Below, one piece after another: positions 8,701-16,008 of a stretch of 35,451 nt of DNA; the first letter of the stretch is position 1, and every line of letters begins with the position of its first letter. Source of the DNA: Lachnospiraceae bacterium (GTDB taxonomy: Bacteria > Bacillota > Clostridia > Lachnospirales > Lachnospiraceae); the NCBI GenBank assembly GCA_022764465.1, contig JALERL010000028.1:1-35451 (forward strand). The letters run 5' to 3'. Both the position numbers and the translations under genes were made by a program. Under the pieces are notes generated by a model. It ran no database searches. It was not told the DNA's origin and worked only from the letters and a program-made list of their open reading frames with translations.

Positions 8701-8974
8701 CAAGGGAATTTTAGATGACAGTTTCGAACGCATGAACCAGAAGGCGCGTTATATTTCATTTGGCAAAAAGCCGCTTCGTATGCCGCTTTTAGTATCTGAT
8801 GCAGGGTACGGCATTGGTGTGGCAGCAGAAAATACGGTATTATGCTGTAACATTCCGGTGTATGGACAATATTATTATACTGAGGGAATGAAACAGTCAG
8901 ATTATTATTTTATCTATGGCGGCAGCCGTGAGCAGGTGATAAAGCTCTATAAGAAGCTGACTTATAAGCCATAG
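5774..8974 (+). CDS. HelD-type UvrD/Rep helicase fused to a GH31-like N-terminal beta-sandwich
   Basis: 1066 residues. Residues 1-700 have HelD features: a coiled-coil arm (about 20-90), the family stretch YFGRIDF and DWRAPVASVYYEN, Walker A in GVAGSGKTT (229-237), Walker B/DEAQD (479-483), and the C-terminal superfamily-1 motifs VEYTKGLEFDAVLLYNP and YVAATRALHELAVL. HelD proteins remove or recycle stalled RNA polymerase using ATP. After a low-complexity basic linker (about 710-850), residues 858-1066 look like the galactose-mutarotase-like N-terminal domain of GH31 glucosidases (YGTLRITPIADGILRIQF, LLVSDAGYGIGVAAENT, DYYFIYGG). No GH31 catalytic barrel follows. The frame is open throughout, so the fusion is real in this sequence. 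The start is preceded by AAAGGGAG. What the sandwich binds is unknown. Confidence 0.85.
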   Translation: MRSGKKDSRIHNAVMPHGITREAEEQQLAEVIRIAENNLRRMSDRVTSLTGELHEMLETYGAKDKETLALWHNTQSQLDESRRDLIRCEKARKKPYFGRIDFQDPQMEAEESYYIGRVGIAKTSSEPVVIDWRAPVASVYYENSIGHCRYEVKGEGTYEIDLKRKRTYEIADDRLIDFYDSDVVANDDLLTKYLGKNKKAVLGEIIATIQKEQNAIIRQSPKTNIIVQGVAGSGKTTVAMHRISYILYNYEQFRPEDFYIIGSNRILLDYITSVLPDLDVYGIRQMTMEELFVRLLYEDWNPLVHKIKSLDRKDARACIKGSYAWFHDLEDFCMRYENNTIPRHDIRLGKTGALLMEAERITTYLRNNPMLSMQGKINLLNEFLLSRLENELSGKQVSYTKAERKSLQREYKTYFGKEEWKGSIFTLYEEFLQMQREKGKIVPYTPDTFDVYDLAALAYLYKRIKETDGIREASHVIVDEAQDFGMMAYGALRFCLRNCTYTIMGDVSQNIYFNYGLNDWEDLKKLILTGPFDSFGILKKSYRNTVEISNFATEILCHGNFRVYPVEPIIRHGTEVRITACVDDIEVLAQTAEQIRSWQQAGYDTIAVICRDESEASRVSSQLAAQIVLADSDPTTAEFGNGVMVLPVEYTKGLEFDAVLLYNPSGEKYPATDAYVKLLYVAATRALHELAVLHTGDLTKLIADPVAEGKQMQAFSQQGFSRTKRVETKQPRKQTEEEVSSRIKQQEYIGPKRIIVPKPEQTENVVVTRLTQQPNVGKQPHTAGGGAQKIKKTMASDLYRKPYAQSEKVPGKVTAASDKPVNPSPYAFAAVPDMSSLRPVKRSQIDSTVKSIKKTKKYIELTSGYGTLRITPIADGILRIQFKTGQTDRFASGYWDSTPDVGMVFQARESRSMVLIDAGPVQIRMEKKTGALQFYNRKGSLLLEENPALPRQLEPADNTMRVWNYFCWKKEDRLAAKGILDDSFERMNQKARYISFGKKPLRMPLLVSDAGYGIGVAAENTVLCCNIPVYGQYYYTEGMKQSDYYFIYGGSREQVIKLYKKLTYKP

Positions 8975-9044
8975 CAGGTGTTTTCTGCGTATCCTTTTTG
9001 TTTTTTAATTCGTACAATAAAAAAATACGTTATAAAACATATAA

Positions 9045-9079
9045 AACCTATTGACACACTAGGTTATTGGGGATATAAT
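9045..9079 (+). promoter_or_regulatory. Promoter and probable operator of the amino-acid importer
   Basis: TTGACA (9051-9056), 17-nt spacer and TATAAT (9074-9079) form a near-perfect promoter. The -35 box is enclosed by an inverted repeat, AACCTA (9045-9050) and TAGGTT (9060-9065), so a bound repressor would block RNA polymerase. The same -35 surroundings recur at 14270-14304 before the Cys-leader operon. An Rrf2-family cysteine regulator such as CymR is a reasonable guess from the gene content only. Confidence 0.7.
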
Positions 9080-9117
9080 TCAAAACAAAAATGAGGATAT
9101 GAAAAGGAGACAAAAAC

Positions 9118-9990
9118 ATGAAGAACCTGAAAAAATTTTTAGCACTTTCATTAGCAGTAGTTTTAGCCGCAGGTGTTACCGCATGCGGAAGCAGTTCTGA
9201 CAACGGATCACAGAAGTCCGGTAAGGAAGTATACCGTACCTTAGACGAGATCAAGGAAGACGGAACAATCAATATCGGTGTATTTTCCGACAAGAATCCA
9301 TTTGGATATGTAGATGAGAACGGAGATTATCAGGGATATGATGTTTATTTTGCAGAGAGACTTGCAAAAGACATGGGAGTTAAGGTAAACTATGTATCGA
9401 CTGAAGCCGCAAACCGTATCGAATATTTACAGACCGGAAAGGTTGATGTCATTTTAGCTAACTTTACCGTAACCGAAGAACGTGCAGAGGAAGTTGACTT
9501 TGCAGATCCATACATGAACGTATCACTTGGTGTTGTATCTAAGGAAGATAATGAGATCACAACTCTGGATGACTGGAACAAAGATGATTCCGTTATCGTA
9601 ATTTCCGGAACAACAGCAGAGACTTATCTGACAAAGAATTATCCGGATATTCCACTTCAGAAGTTCGATTCCTACGCAACAGCAAAGGAAGCGTTCGAGA
9701 ATGGAACATCTGTAGCATGGGCAAATGATAACACAGAAGTTTTAGCATTCGCACTTCAGAATGCAGATAAGGGATATGTAGTAGGAATTCCGGAGCTTGG
9801 AAGCTCAGACAGCATCGCACCGGCAGTTACAAAGGGAAATGATACCTTACGCGACTGGATCAATGAAGAGATCAAGACACTTGGTGAAGAGCAGTTCTTC
9901 CATGCAGATTATGAGGCAACACTTGCAGACACATATGGCTTAGATTACGAAGACAGCCTTGTAGTTGAAGGTGGCAAAAAATCAGAATAA
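9118..9990 (+). CDS. Amino-acid ABC transporter substrate-binding lipoprotein, probably cystine/cysteine
   Basis: 290 residues. A signal peptide is followed by a lipobox, VTAC, with lipidated C23. The rest is a family-3 periplasmic-type binding domain: NIGVFSDKNPFGYVDENGDYQGYDVYFAERLAKDMG, then a second lobe with IVISGTTAETYL and FAN/WANDN-type ligand contacts. It should capture a polar amino acid or cystine outside the cell and deliver it to the two permeases downstream. The specificity for cystine is inferred from the operator shared with the cysteine-related operon at 14.3 kb, not from residues. Start supported by AAAGGAGA. Confidence 0.85.
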   Translation: MKNLKKFLALSLAVVLAAGVTACGSSSDNGSQKSGKEVYRTLDEIKEDGTINIGVFSDKNPFGYVDENGDYQGYDVYFAERLAKDMGVKVNYVSTEAANRIEYLQTGKVDVILANFTVTEERAEEVDFADPYMNVSLGVVSKEDNEITTLDDWNKDDSVIVISGTTAETYLTKNYPDIPLQKFDSYATAKEAFENGTSVAWANDNTEVLAFALQNADKGYVVGIPELGSSDSIAPAVTKGNDTLRDWINEEIKTLGEEQFFHADYEATLADTYGLDYEDSLVVEGGKKSE

Positions 9991-10119
9991 ATTTGGCTGC
10001 CAAAAGAAATTTATAAATCAGAAACTATCTTTTGATATACAAAGCAAATATTCTGTCTAAGATACGGGGATCTGTAAAGTTATAATAAATTTAGAAAAAA
10101 GAAAGGAGGAAGCAATTTC

Positions 10120-10779
10120 ATGAATTGGGACTTTATCGCAGAGTACCTGCCAATGTATGAGCGGGCTGCAATACTTACCGTGAAGCTTGGAGTTATTGGA
10201 ATTGTTTTCGCTATCCTTGTTGGACTCATCTGTGCGATGATCCAATATCATAAGATTCCTGTGGCGAGACAGATTGTAGCAGTTTATATTGAATTAAGCA
10301 GAAACACACCACTTCTGGTACAGTTATTTTTCATTTACTACGGCTTACCGAAGCTTGGAGCAAACTTATCACCGGAGGTGTGTGGTATCATAGGACTGGC
10401 ATTTTTAGGAGGCAGCTATATGGCTGAAAGCTTCCGGAGCGGTCTTGAAACAATTGCACCAATCCAGAGAGAAAGTGCTCTTAGTCTTGGAATGACAAAC
10501 CGCCAGGCGATGCAGTATATTATACTGCCGCAGGCGGTTTCTACGAGTGTTCCGGCATTTGTTGCAAACGTCATCTTTTTACTGAAGGAAACGAGCGTAT
10601 TCAGTGCCATCAGTCTGATGGATTTAATGTTTACGGCAAAGGATCTGATTGGTCTTTATTATAAGACGGTCGAGAGTCTGTTTCTTTTAGTTGTATTTTA
10701 TCTGATCATACTGCTTCCGGTATCCATCCTTGGCAGTCTGCTCGAAAGGAGGATGCGTCATGCTGGATTTGGGTCTTGA
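10120..10779 (+). CDS. Amino-acid ABC transporter permease (first of two)
   Basis: 219 residues. A His/Glu/Gln/Arg-type (HEQRO) permease with about five membrane helices. The family signatures SRNTPLLVQLFFIYYG (after helix 2) and the cytoplasmic coupling loop EAA-like region, SALSLGMTNRQAMQYIILPQA, are clear. It should pair with the second permease to form the membrane channel. The start at 10120 follows AAAGGAGG. The gap of about 130 bp after the binding-protein gene holds no obvious gene or strong hairpin. The 3' end overlaps the next gene by 20 bp. Confidence 0.85.
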   Translation: MNWDFIAEYLPMYERAAILTVKLGVIGIVFAILVGLICAMIQYHKIPVARQIVAVYIELSRNTPLLVQLFFIYYGLPKLGANLSPEVCGIIGLAFLGGSYMAESFRSGLETIAPIQRESALSLGMTNRQAMQYIILPQAVSTSVPAFVANVIFLLKETSVFSAISLMDLMFTAKDLIGLYYKTVESLFLLVVFYLIILLPVSILGSLLERRMRHAGFGS

Positions 10780-11434
10780 TGTTTTATTCAAGGGAAGTAA
10801 TATGTTAAGACTGTTGCAGGGCCTTTGGGTGGCAATGCAGATCAGTCTGGTTTCCATCGCAATCAGTATGCCGCTTGGCGTGCTCTGTGGTGGACTTATG
10901 ACCATGAAAAATAAGCTGGTACGCTTTATTTTCCGTGTTTATCTGGAAATTATAAGAATTATGCCGCAGCTGGTACTGCTCTTTATCGTTTATTTTGGCA
11001 GCACCCGTGTATTTGGCTGGAATCTGAGTGGCGAAACGGCATCCGTGATCGTGTTTGTCCTGTGGGGAACTGCGGAGATGGGCGATCTGGTCCGTGGCGC
11101 ATTGATCAGTATACCAAAGCATCAGTATGAAAGCAGTGAGGCTTTAGGCTTAAGCAAGCTTCAGACCTACCGCTATATCATTATTCCACAGACCGTCCGC
11201 AGACTGATCCCGCTTGCGATCAATCTGATCACACGAATGATCAAGACGACCAGTCTGGTTCTTATGATCGGAGTTGTGGAGATGTTAAAGGTTGCACAGC
11301 AGATCATTGAGACAAACCGTATGACAAGTCCGAATGCAGCATTTGGTGTATTCCTTGTTGTATTCATATTATATTTCCTGGCATGCTGGCCGATCAGTAT
11401 GCTCGCGAAGTATCTGGAAAAAAGATGGAGGTAA
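10760..11434 (+). CDS. Amino-acid ABC transporter permease (second of two)
   Basis: 224 residues from ATG 10760, chosen because GAAAGGAGG lies just upstream; an in-frame ATG at 10730 lies inside the preceding gene without a site. Family signatures: [16 protein letters not shown] and the coupling loop [20 protein letters not shown]. About five membrane helices. It partners with the permease before it and the ATPase after it; the overlap of the genes implies translational coupling. Confidence 0.85.
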   Translation: MLDLGLDVLFKGSNMLRLLQGLWVAMQISLVSIAISMPLGVLCGGLMTMKNKLVRFIFRVYLEIIRIMPQLVLLFIVYFGSTRVFGWNLSGETASVIVFVLWGTAEMGDLVRGALISIPKHQYESSEALGLSKLQTYRYIIIPQTVRRLIPLAINLITRMIKTTSLVLMIGVVEMLKVAQQIIETNRMTSPNAAFGVFLVVFILYFLACWPISMLAKYLEKRWR

Positions 11435-11439
11435 CCGGC

Positions 11440-12198
11440 GTGGCAGAGACACTTTTAACTGTAGAAAATCTAACCAAAAAATTTGAAGGCAATACAATTT
11501 TAGACGGATTGAACCTTACCATTCAAAAGGGTGAGGTTGTAGTTATCGTTGGACCAAGTGGATGTGGTAAAAGTACATTTTTACGTTGTATCAATGCATT
11601 AGAGCCAATTCAGGAAGGAACGATTTCCTTACAGGGGACACCGATTGTATATGGCAGTAAGAATCTGGCAGAAGTCCGTCAGAAGATCGGAATGGTATTC
11701 CAGAGCTATGAGCTTTTTCCGCATCTGACCGTACTGGATAATATCATGCTCGCACCGATGAAGGTACAGAAGCGGAATAAGGACGAAGTAAAAGAAGAAG
11801 CCTTACAGTTATTAGACCGTGTTGGCTTAAAGGATAAGGCAGACAGCTTTCCAAGACAGCTTTCCGGTGGACAGAAGCAGCGTGTTGCGATCGTACGGGC
11901 ACTCTGCATGCATCCGGAGATCTTATTGTTCGACGAGGTAACAGCAGCACTTGATCCGGAAATGGTACGTGAGGTTCTGGATGTTATGTTAGATCTTGCA
12001 AAACAGGGACGTACCATGATCATCGTGACACATGAGATGCAGTTCGCAAAGGCGGTCGCAGACCGTGTGATCTTTTTCGATCAGGGACATATTGTGGAAG
12101 AAGCTGCACCGGATGAATTCTTCGAGCATCCGAAGACCGAACGTGCAAAGCAGTTCTTAAATGTATTCTCCTTTGAAAAGGTAGAACATCATAAGTAA
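11440..12198 (+). CDS. Amino-acid ABC transporter ATPase
   Basis: 252 residues. GTG 11440 is chosen as start because GGAGGT (11427-11432) sits 7 nt upstream; an ATG at 11425 has no such site. Walker [10 protein letters not shown] (38-46), Q-loop in [11 protein letters not shown], signature LSGGQKQR, Walker B ILLFDE followed by VTAALDPE (Pro of the usual DEPT replaced by V167), H-loop VTHEM. It drives uptake through the two permeases. It is the last gene of the four-gene importer operon; the next gene is convergent. Confidence 0.9.
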   Translation: MAETLLTVENLTKKFEGNTILDGLNLTIQKGEVVVIVGPSGCGKSTFLRCINALEPIQEGTISLQGTPIVYGSKNLAEVRQKIGMVFQSYELFPHLTVLDNIMLAPMKVQKRNKDEVKEEALQLLDRVGLKDKADSFPRQLSGGQKQRVAIVRALCMHPEILLFDEVTAALDPEMVREVLDVMLDLAKQGRTMIIVTHEMQFAKAVADRVIFFDQGHIVEEAAPDEFFEHPKTERAKQFLNVFSFEKVEHHK

Positions 12199-12240
12199 GC
12201 GGGGAAGATTGACATCTATTCGTTACAGTATGTAACAGGA

Positions 12241-13458
12241 TTAATCATCATCATGGTTCCTGACAGATAACAATACTCTGGAAAATCCCCAGCGGAGCAG
12301 ACAGCTCACCACACCTAGACACCCGATCGCAAGCAGTGTCTGGCTTAAGGAACCATAGACCCGGAGGGCAGACTGCACACCGGATAATGCCGGGTGAAGC
12401 ATTGGGATGCGTTCGCAAAAGCGCAGTGCAAGGCAGGAACCGGCATAGATGATCGGGAAGGAGAACATTCCTCTTCCGGTATCATAGGTAAAGATGCGCT
12501 TGCCGTCCCGGATCTTTTTAGAAGTAGCGGCACGAAGCAGTGCTGCCAGTTCAAACAGTATCAACAGAATACCAACACAAAGATAGGCCGCGAGGCTGTA
12601 GTTGCGTTCGGATAGCATGGAACGAAGCGAGCCGAGTGCGGAATAATTCTTCCAGAAATGGAAGCCAAGCAGTGCCATGGTAAGCAGGATCAGTGCAAGG
12701 GTGACCAGCCGGAAGCCGGATCTTGCAACCGTACCGCTTAGTCTGGCAGAGCCTTTGAGCAGAGAGCCTCCGGTGCTTACGGTCTTTTGTGTGAACTTGG
12801 CAGAGGATTTGACAAGAGAAGTCAGTCCGCTGCCTTTCTTTTTGCTCTTTTTCGAACCGGATTTCTTGGAATCAGATTTCTTTGAACCGGAATTCTTCGG
12901 ATTCTGTGTGCTTTGGGCAGATGCGTGTATATCTGCTTTTTTTCCGGTCACATCGGATACGTATCTGAAATTAGATGGAGCATCTGTAGATGTTGCCCGA
13001 TCTGAATTTGCAGTATCCGAGAAAATTCTATTTGTCATATTGTCTGCTGTGGAAGCATCAGAGGAATGCATATCTGTCATGCCATTCGAATAAGAAGCAT
13101 CAGGGGAATACCTGTCTGCCATGCTATCCGAATTGAAGGCATCCGAGGAATGTCTATTTGTCATATTGTTCGAAATGGAAGTATTTGAGGAATATCTGTC
13201 TGTTATGCTATCAGAATGGGAAGCATCAGAGGAATGCCTATTTGTCATATCATCAGATCGGAAATTATCTGGAAAATTCTGCTTGGTCAAGTTACTCTTT
13301 CTGGAAGCATCTGGAATATGTGTATTGTCTGTGGCATGTGCAGACGCGAATCTTCGGATATCTTCAACCGGGATTCTGGTAGTTTCACCGGAAGCAATCT
13401 CCATATCCTGCCAGAAAGCATCATCTTTTATCTGCTTTTTCGTATCATCTATATTCAT
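12241..13458 (-). CDS. Membrane protein with an N-terminal repeat-rich cytoplasmic part
   Basis: 405 residues starting at 13458, where AAGGAGGA precedes the ATG (minus strand); the frame is open further upstream without a site. Residues about 60-145 are low-complexity and built from 14-residue repeats (pattern S-D-x-M-T-N-R-H-S-S-D-A-S-x), encoded by a 42-bp tandem repeat. A Lys/Ser-rich stretch follows (about 170-190). The C-terminal half has three or four hydrophobic helices (LVTLALILLTMALLGF, LAAYLCVGILLILFELAAL, a weaker one, and LLAIGCLGVVSCLL), then a charged NHDDD end. No enzyme motif is seen. I do not recognise the family. It is convergent with the importer operon. Confidence 0.65.
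   Translation of the reverse strand: MNIDDTKKQIKDDAFWQDMEIASGETTRIPVEDIRRFASAHATDNTHIPDASRKSNLTKQNFPDNFRSDDMTNRHSSDASHSDSITDRYSSNTSISNNMTNRHSSDAFNSDSMADRYSPDASYSNGMTDMHSSDASTADNMTNRIFSDTANSDRATSTDAPSNFRYVSDVTGKKADIHASAQSTQNPKNSGSKKSDSKKSGSKKSKKKGSGLTSLVKSSAKFTQKTVSTGGSLLKGSARLSGTVARSGFRLVTLALILLTMALLGFHFWKNYSALGSLRSMLSERNYSLAAYLCVGILLILFELAALLRAATSKKIRDGKRIFTYDTGRGMFSFPIIYAGSCLALRFCERIPMLHPALSGVQSALRVYGSLSQTLLAIGCLGVVSCLLRWGFSRVLLSVRNHDDD
13052..13261 (-). repeat. Five tandem 42-bp repeats inside the membrane protein gene
   Basis: Units start at 13052, 13094, 13136, 13178 and 13220, each beginning with a variant of GAAGCATCAGAGGAATGC on the plus strand. They keep the reading frame (14 codons per unit) but differ by point changes. 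Such repeats commonly change copy number between strains. Confidence 0.75.
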
Positions 13459-13622
13459 GGAAGTATCCTCCTTATAATTTTCCTCATTGTAGAACCATAT
13501 GATGGTGGTGGCAAGGGAAGTCACAAAAAATTCAAAAAAATTAAGAAAAAGGTAAAATATTGGTGACAAAAATGAAATGTGCGATTGGATTGTTACAAGT
13601 TTTATCCAATATTACATTGTTG

Positions 13623-14190
13623 TATGATTCGGATTACAGTTTGTTTATTCTGGGCCATGCGTTTTCTATAACATTCTGTAATTTGTATGACTAAGAATGT
13701 AATATATTCATTTTAGGTCATATGATTTCCAAAGAGATTTGCTACTATTATGACCCAGATTGTAGTTTCTTCAATTTAAGTCATAAGTTTTCAATCGGGA
13801 AGAAATGTTAATATGACCTAGATTACATATCTTTCGATCTAGGTCATAAGCTATCCGGTGGATAGAAGTATCAGTATGACTCAGATGACAAATTTTTTGA
13901 TTTAGGTCATAAGATGTCGAACAGATGGCATTTGCTGTATGACCTAAATTGCAATTTATTCGATTTAAGTCATAAGATTTAAGGCAAACTAAATTTATCG
14001 TATGACGTAGATTGAACTTCTTTCAATTTTAGGTCATAAGATGTCAAATAGATGGAAATTGCCATATGACCCAGATAGCAATTTTATTGAATTAAGTCAT
14101 AAAATCTCCGGCAGATAGAAGTATCAGTATGACCCAGATGGCGATTTCTTCGATTTGGATCATATCATCCAACGTATGTTCCTACATAAT
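13623..14190. repeat. Nine tandem 63-bp repeats, each with an internal dyad
   Basis: Units begin with TATGAC or a variant at 13623, 13686, 13749, 13812, 13875, 13938, 14001, 14065 and 14128; the spacing is exactly 63 bp except one of 64. In each unit the first 12 bases (consensus TATGACCCAGAT) and bases 25-38 (consensus ATTTAGGTCATAAG) are most conserved and are roughly complementary to each other. In the unit at 13812 the two 12-nt arms match perfectly. The remaining 25 bases vary, but units 4 and 8, and units 5 and 7, share them. A possible tenth, very degenerate unit precedes 13623. The array fills the intergenic space between the membrane protein gene and the Cys-leader operon and carries stop codons in the frames I read, so it is not a present-day gene. 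Confidence 0.85.
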
Positions 14191-14269
14191 CCCCCATAAT
14201 TGCCTTCTGTCAGTATACATTTTACGGAAAGATGTTTAGATATAATAATTCACATGAAAAATCAATTAA

Positions 14270-14304
14270 AACATATTGACATAGTAGGAAAAGTAGGATA
14301 TGAT
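14270..14304 (+). promoter_or_regulatory. Promoter and probable operator of the Cys-leader operon
   Basis: TTGACA (14276-14281), 17-nt spacer, TATGAT (14299-14304). The bases around the -35 box (AACATA before, TAGTAGGAA after) match those of the importer promoter at 9045-9079 position by position: AAAAC-x-TATTGACA then ...TAGG at the same distance. The left half of the inverted repeat is weaker here. Transcription should start near 14311. Confidence 0.7.
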
Positions 14305-14337
14305 ACAACCATCAACAAACAGAAAGGGGTATGACAA

Positions 14338-14448
14338 ATGAAAACAGTAACCGTTAATCTTTGTATGAATATGTGTATGTGTCGAATGCTATTCTCCCAG
14401 GCAATGAAAAGCTTTAGGTGTATGGCTGATTTGTCATGCACCATATAA
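14338..14448 (+). CDS. Cys/Met-rich leader peptide (36 aa)
   Basis: A short frame with a good ribosome binding site (AAAGGGGT, 14323-14330) begins at ATG 14338 and ends at TAA 14446-14448. It has five Cys (residues 9, 13, 15, 28, 34; four TGT codons and one TGC) and seven Met. The densest part is CMNMCMC at residues 9-15. It sits between promoter and terminator, upstream of a LanC-like and a cysteine-synthase gene. The best reading is a leader peptide whose translation senses charged tRNA-Cys. The alternative is a small Cys-rich product, even a substrate of the LanC-like protein, but it has few Ser/Thr and no leader/core division. Confidence 0.75.
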   Translation: MKTVTVNLCMNMCMCRMLFSQAMKSFRCMADLSCTI

Positions 14449-14511
14449 ATAAAAGAAATTGATATTTATTTTGAAGCTGATGTCTGGGAGTAAAATCCGG
14501 GGCATTTTTTT
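14394..14511 (+). promoter_or_regulatory. Transcription attenuator with competing antiterminator
   Basis: Terminator: ATGTCTGGGA (14480-14489) pairs with TCCGGGGCAT (14496-14505) with G-U pairs and one mismatch, loop GTAAAA, then seven T (14505-14511). Antiterminator: CTCCCAGGCA (14394-14403), inside the leader reading frame, can pair over 10 nt (one G-U) with 14481-14490, the terminator's 5' arm. The Cys codons at 14362, 14374 and 14380 lie just upstream. A ribosome stalled there would leave 14394-14403 free to form the antiterminator; one that moves on would cover it and let the terminator form. So low charged tRNA-Cys should raise expression of the genes downstream. Confidence 0.7.
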
Positions 14512-14571
14512 GATATTAGGAATCATACACAAGTGATATGCGCCAAAGGGAGCGCAGGAATGGAGATTAAA

Positions 14572-16008
14572 ATGGCAAAAAATATATTATTCAAACATTA
14601 TGATGCAGAGGACTATATTGAGATTGCAAAGCAGACAGAACGCTGGATTCAGACGACAGAGATCGCAAAGGCAGACGGAATCGTCTGGCAGCAGAGCCCG
14701 GATTCCACGGAGGATTTCAGTGACTATCCGATGCTTACCGAAAAGGCACTGTATGGCGGTTCTGCAGGTGTCGGACTCTTTTACTTAAGACTGTATCAGG
14801 TGACAGGTGAGGATACATATCTGAAAAAAGCAGAGGCTGCGGCAGATCACATCATTGCAACCGATGAGGGCGTAGAGTTCTATCACAAGGCATTAAACCA
14901 TGGAGCGGTAGCAGATAAGTTGGTACATGTAAAAAATATGCCGGGATGGATCATCGGATATTACAACGGACCGACCGGAGTCGGATACTTTATCCTGAAG
15001 TTATATGAGATCACGAAGCAGGAAAAATATCGTGAGTATGCAGTGAAGGTGGCAGACGATCTTCTGGCAGCCGCTATCGAGACAGAAGAGGGAATACACT
15101 GGAGCAATCAGAATGATCTGTGTGGAGATGCCGGATTTATCATTTATCTTACATCGATCTATAAGCTGACCAAAGAGGAAAAGTATATTGCGGCAGCGAA
15201 AAAGTTAGGGGATTTCTTATTAACAAAGAGCGCGGATGCACCAAATGGCGGAAAATACTGGAATGTCGTAGATCTTACGATCATTGATTTCCCGGAGGAT
15301 GTATTCTGGGTGAATCTTGCACACGGAACCTCCGGAGTGGGCTGGACACTTGCCATCCTCTATGAAGCAACAAGAGAAGAAAAATATCTTGAGGCGGCGC
15401 GTGCAGCAGCAGATTATATCAAAGGACTTGCAGTCGGTGATGATTATGCGGTACTGATCCCATATCTGGACAGCTTAAAAAATGGTCCATCGACAGAGTT
15501 CTATTACTTAAGTACCTGTCATGGTCCGGCAGGAACGGCACTGCTCTTTGAGTTACTGTATGAACTGACAGGTGATCAGGAAGATCTCGAATGGGTGAAA
15601 AAATTATCAAGAGGAATCATCGAAGCGGGCGGCCCGGAGAACTTTTCAAGAGGCTACTGGCCAAGTCAGGCACTGTGCTGCGGAACACCTGGTCTGTTAG
15701 AGCATTTTATTTCCGTTTATCGTCTGACCGGGGAAGAGGAATTCTTAAACTATGCAAGACGTACCGCAAGATTTATGATCGGACAGTCCCATGTGGATGA
15801 CGCAGACGATAATATTTACAAGCAGAAGGATTCGAGAAGATGGTTAGGAAACTGGTGGAGAACCATTCCAAGCGATGTCCACAGCTATACCGGACTTTAC
15901 ATCGGAACAGCCGGAAATGCATGGAGCCTGTTATCACTGGCAGCTTTATTACAGGGAACAAAATTGATTGAAACCATTGAGTACAGTTATCAGGAGGTCA
16001 CAAAATGA
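14572..16008 (+). CDS. LanC-like (lanthionine synthetase C-type) alpha/alpha-toroid protein
   Basis: 478 residues from ATG 14572 (GGAG 6-7 nt upstream); ATG 14560 (GGGAG upstream) in the same frame is an equally possible start. The protein is made of about seven helical-pair repeats, each opening with a Gly-rich turn: GGSAGVGLFYL, NGPTGVGYFIL, CGDAGFIIYL, AHGTSGVGW (H251), TCHGPAGTALL (C316, H317), LCCGTPGLLEHF (C369, C370), IGTAGNAW. LanC enzymes bind Zn through one Cys and a Cys-His pair and activate Cys thiols for addition to dehydroamino acids. Candidate ligands are present here, but the CHG and CCG motifs appear in the opposite order to NisC. There is no LanB/LanM gene. It overlaps the cysteine-synthase-like gene by 4 bp. 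Confidence 0.8.
   Translation: MAKNILFKHYDAEDYIEIAKQTERWIQTTEIAKADGIVWQQSPDSTEDFSDYPMLTEKALYGGSAGVGLFYLRLYQVTGEDTYLKKAEAAADHIIATDEGVEFYHKALNHGAVADKLVHVKNMPGWIIGYYNGPTGVGYFILKLYEITKQEKYREYAVKVADDLLAAAIETEEGIHWSNQNDLCGDAGFIIYLTSIYKLTKEEKYIAAAKKLGDFLLTKSADAPNGGKYWNVVDLTIIDFPEDVFWVNLAHGTSGVGWTLAILYEATREEKYLEAARAAADYIKGLAVGDDYAVLIPYLDSLKNGPSTEFYYLSTCHGPAGTALLFELLYELTGDQEDLEWVKKLSRGIIEAGGPENFSRGYWPSQALCCGTPGLLEHFISVYRLTGEEEFLNYARRTARFMIGQSHVDDADDNIYKQKDSRRWLGNWWRTIPSDVHSYTGLYIGTAGNAWSLLSLAALLQGTKLIETIEYSYQEVTK

Noticed and set aside
9990-10120. Second promoter or riboswitch between the binding protein and permease genes
   Set aside because: A TATAAT is present near 10081 but without a -35, and no strong stem-loop was found.
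13623-14190. Possible CRISPR array (constant-length repeats with variable parts)
   Set aside because: The variable parts are shared between units (4/8, 5/7), the conserved blocks are degenerate, and no cas gene is nearby.
14338-14448. Lantibiotic precursor peptide
   Set aside because: Few Ser/Thr residues, no leader/core layout, no dehydratase or exporter; the codon position and the terminator/antiterminator fit a leader peptide better. Not fully excluded.
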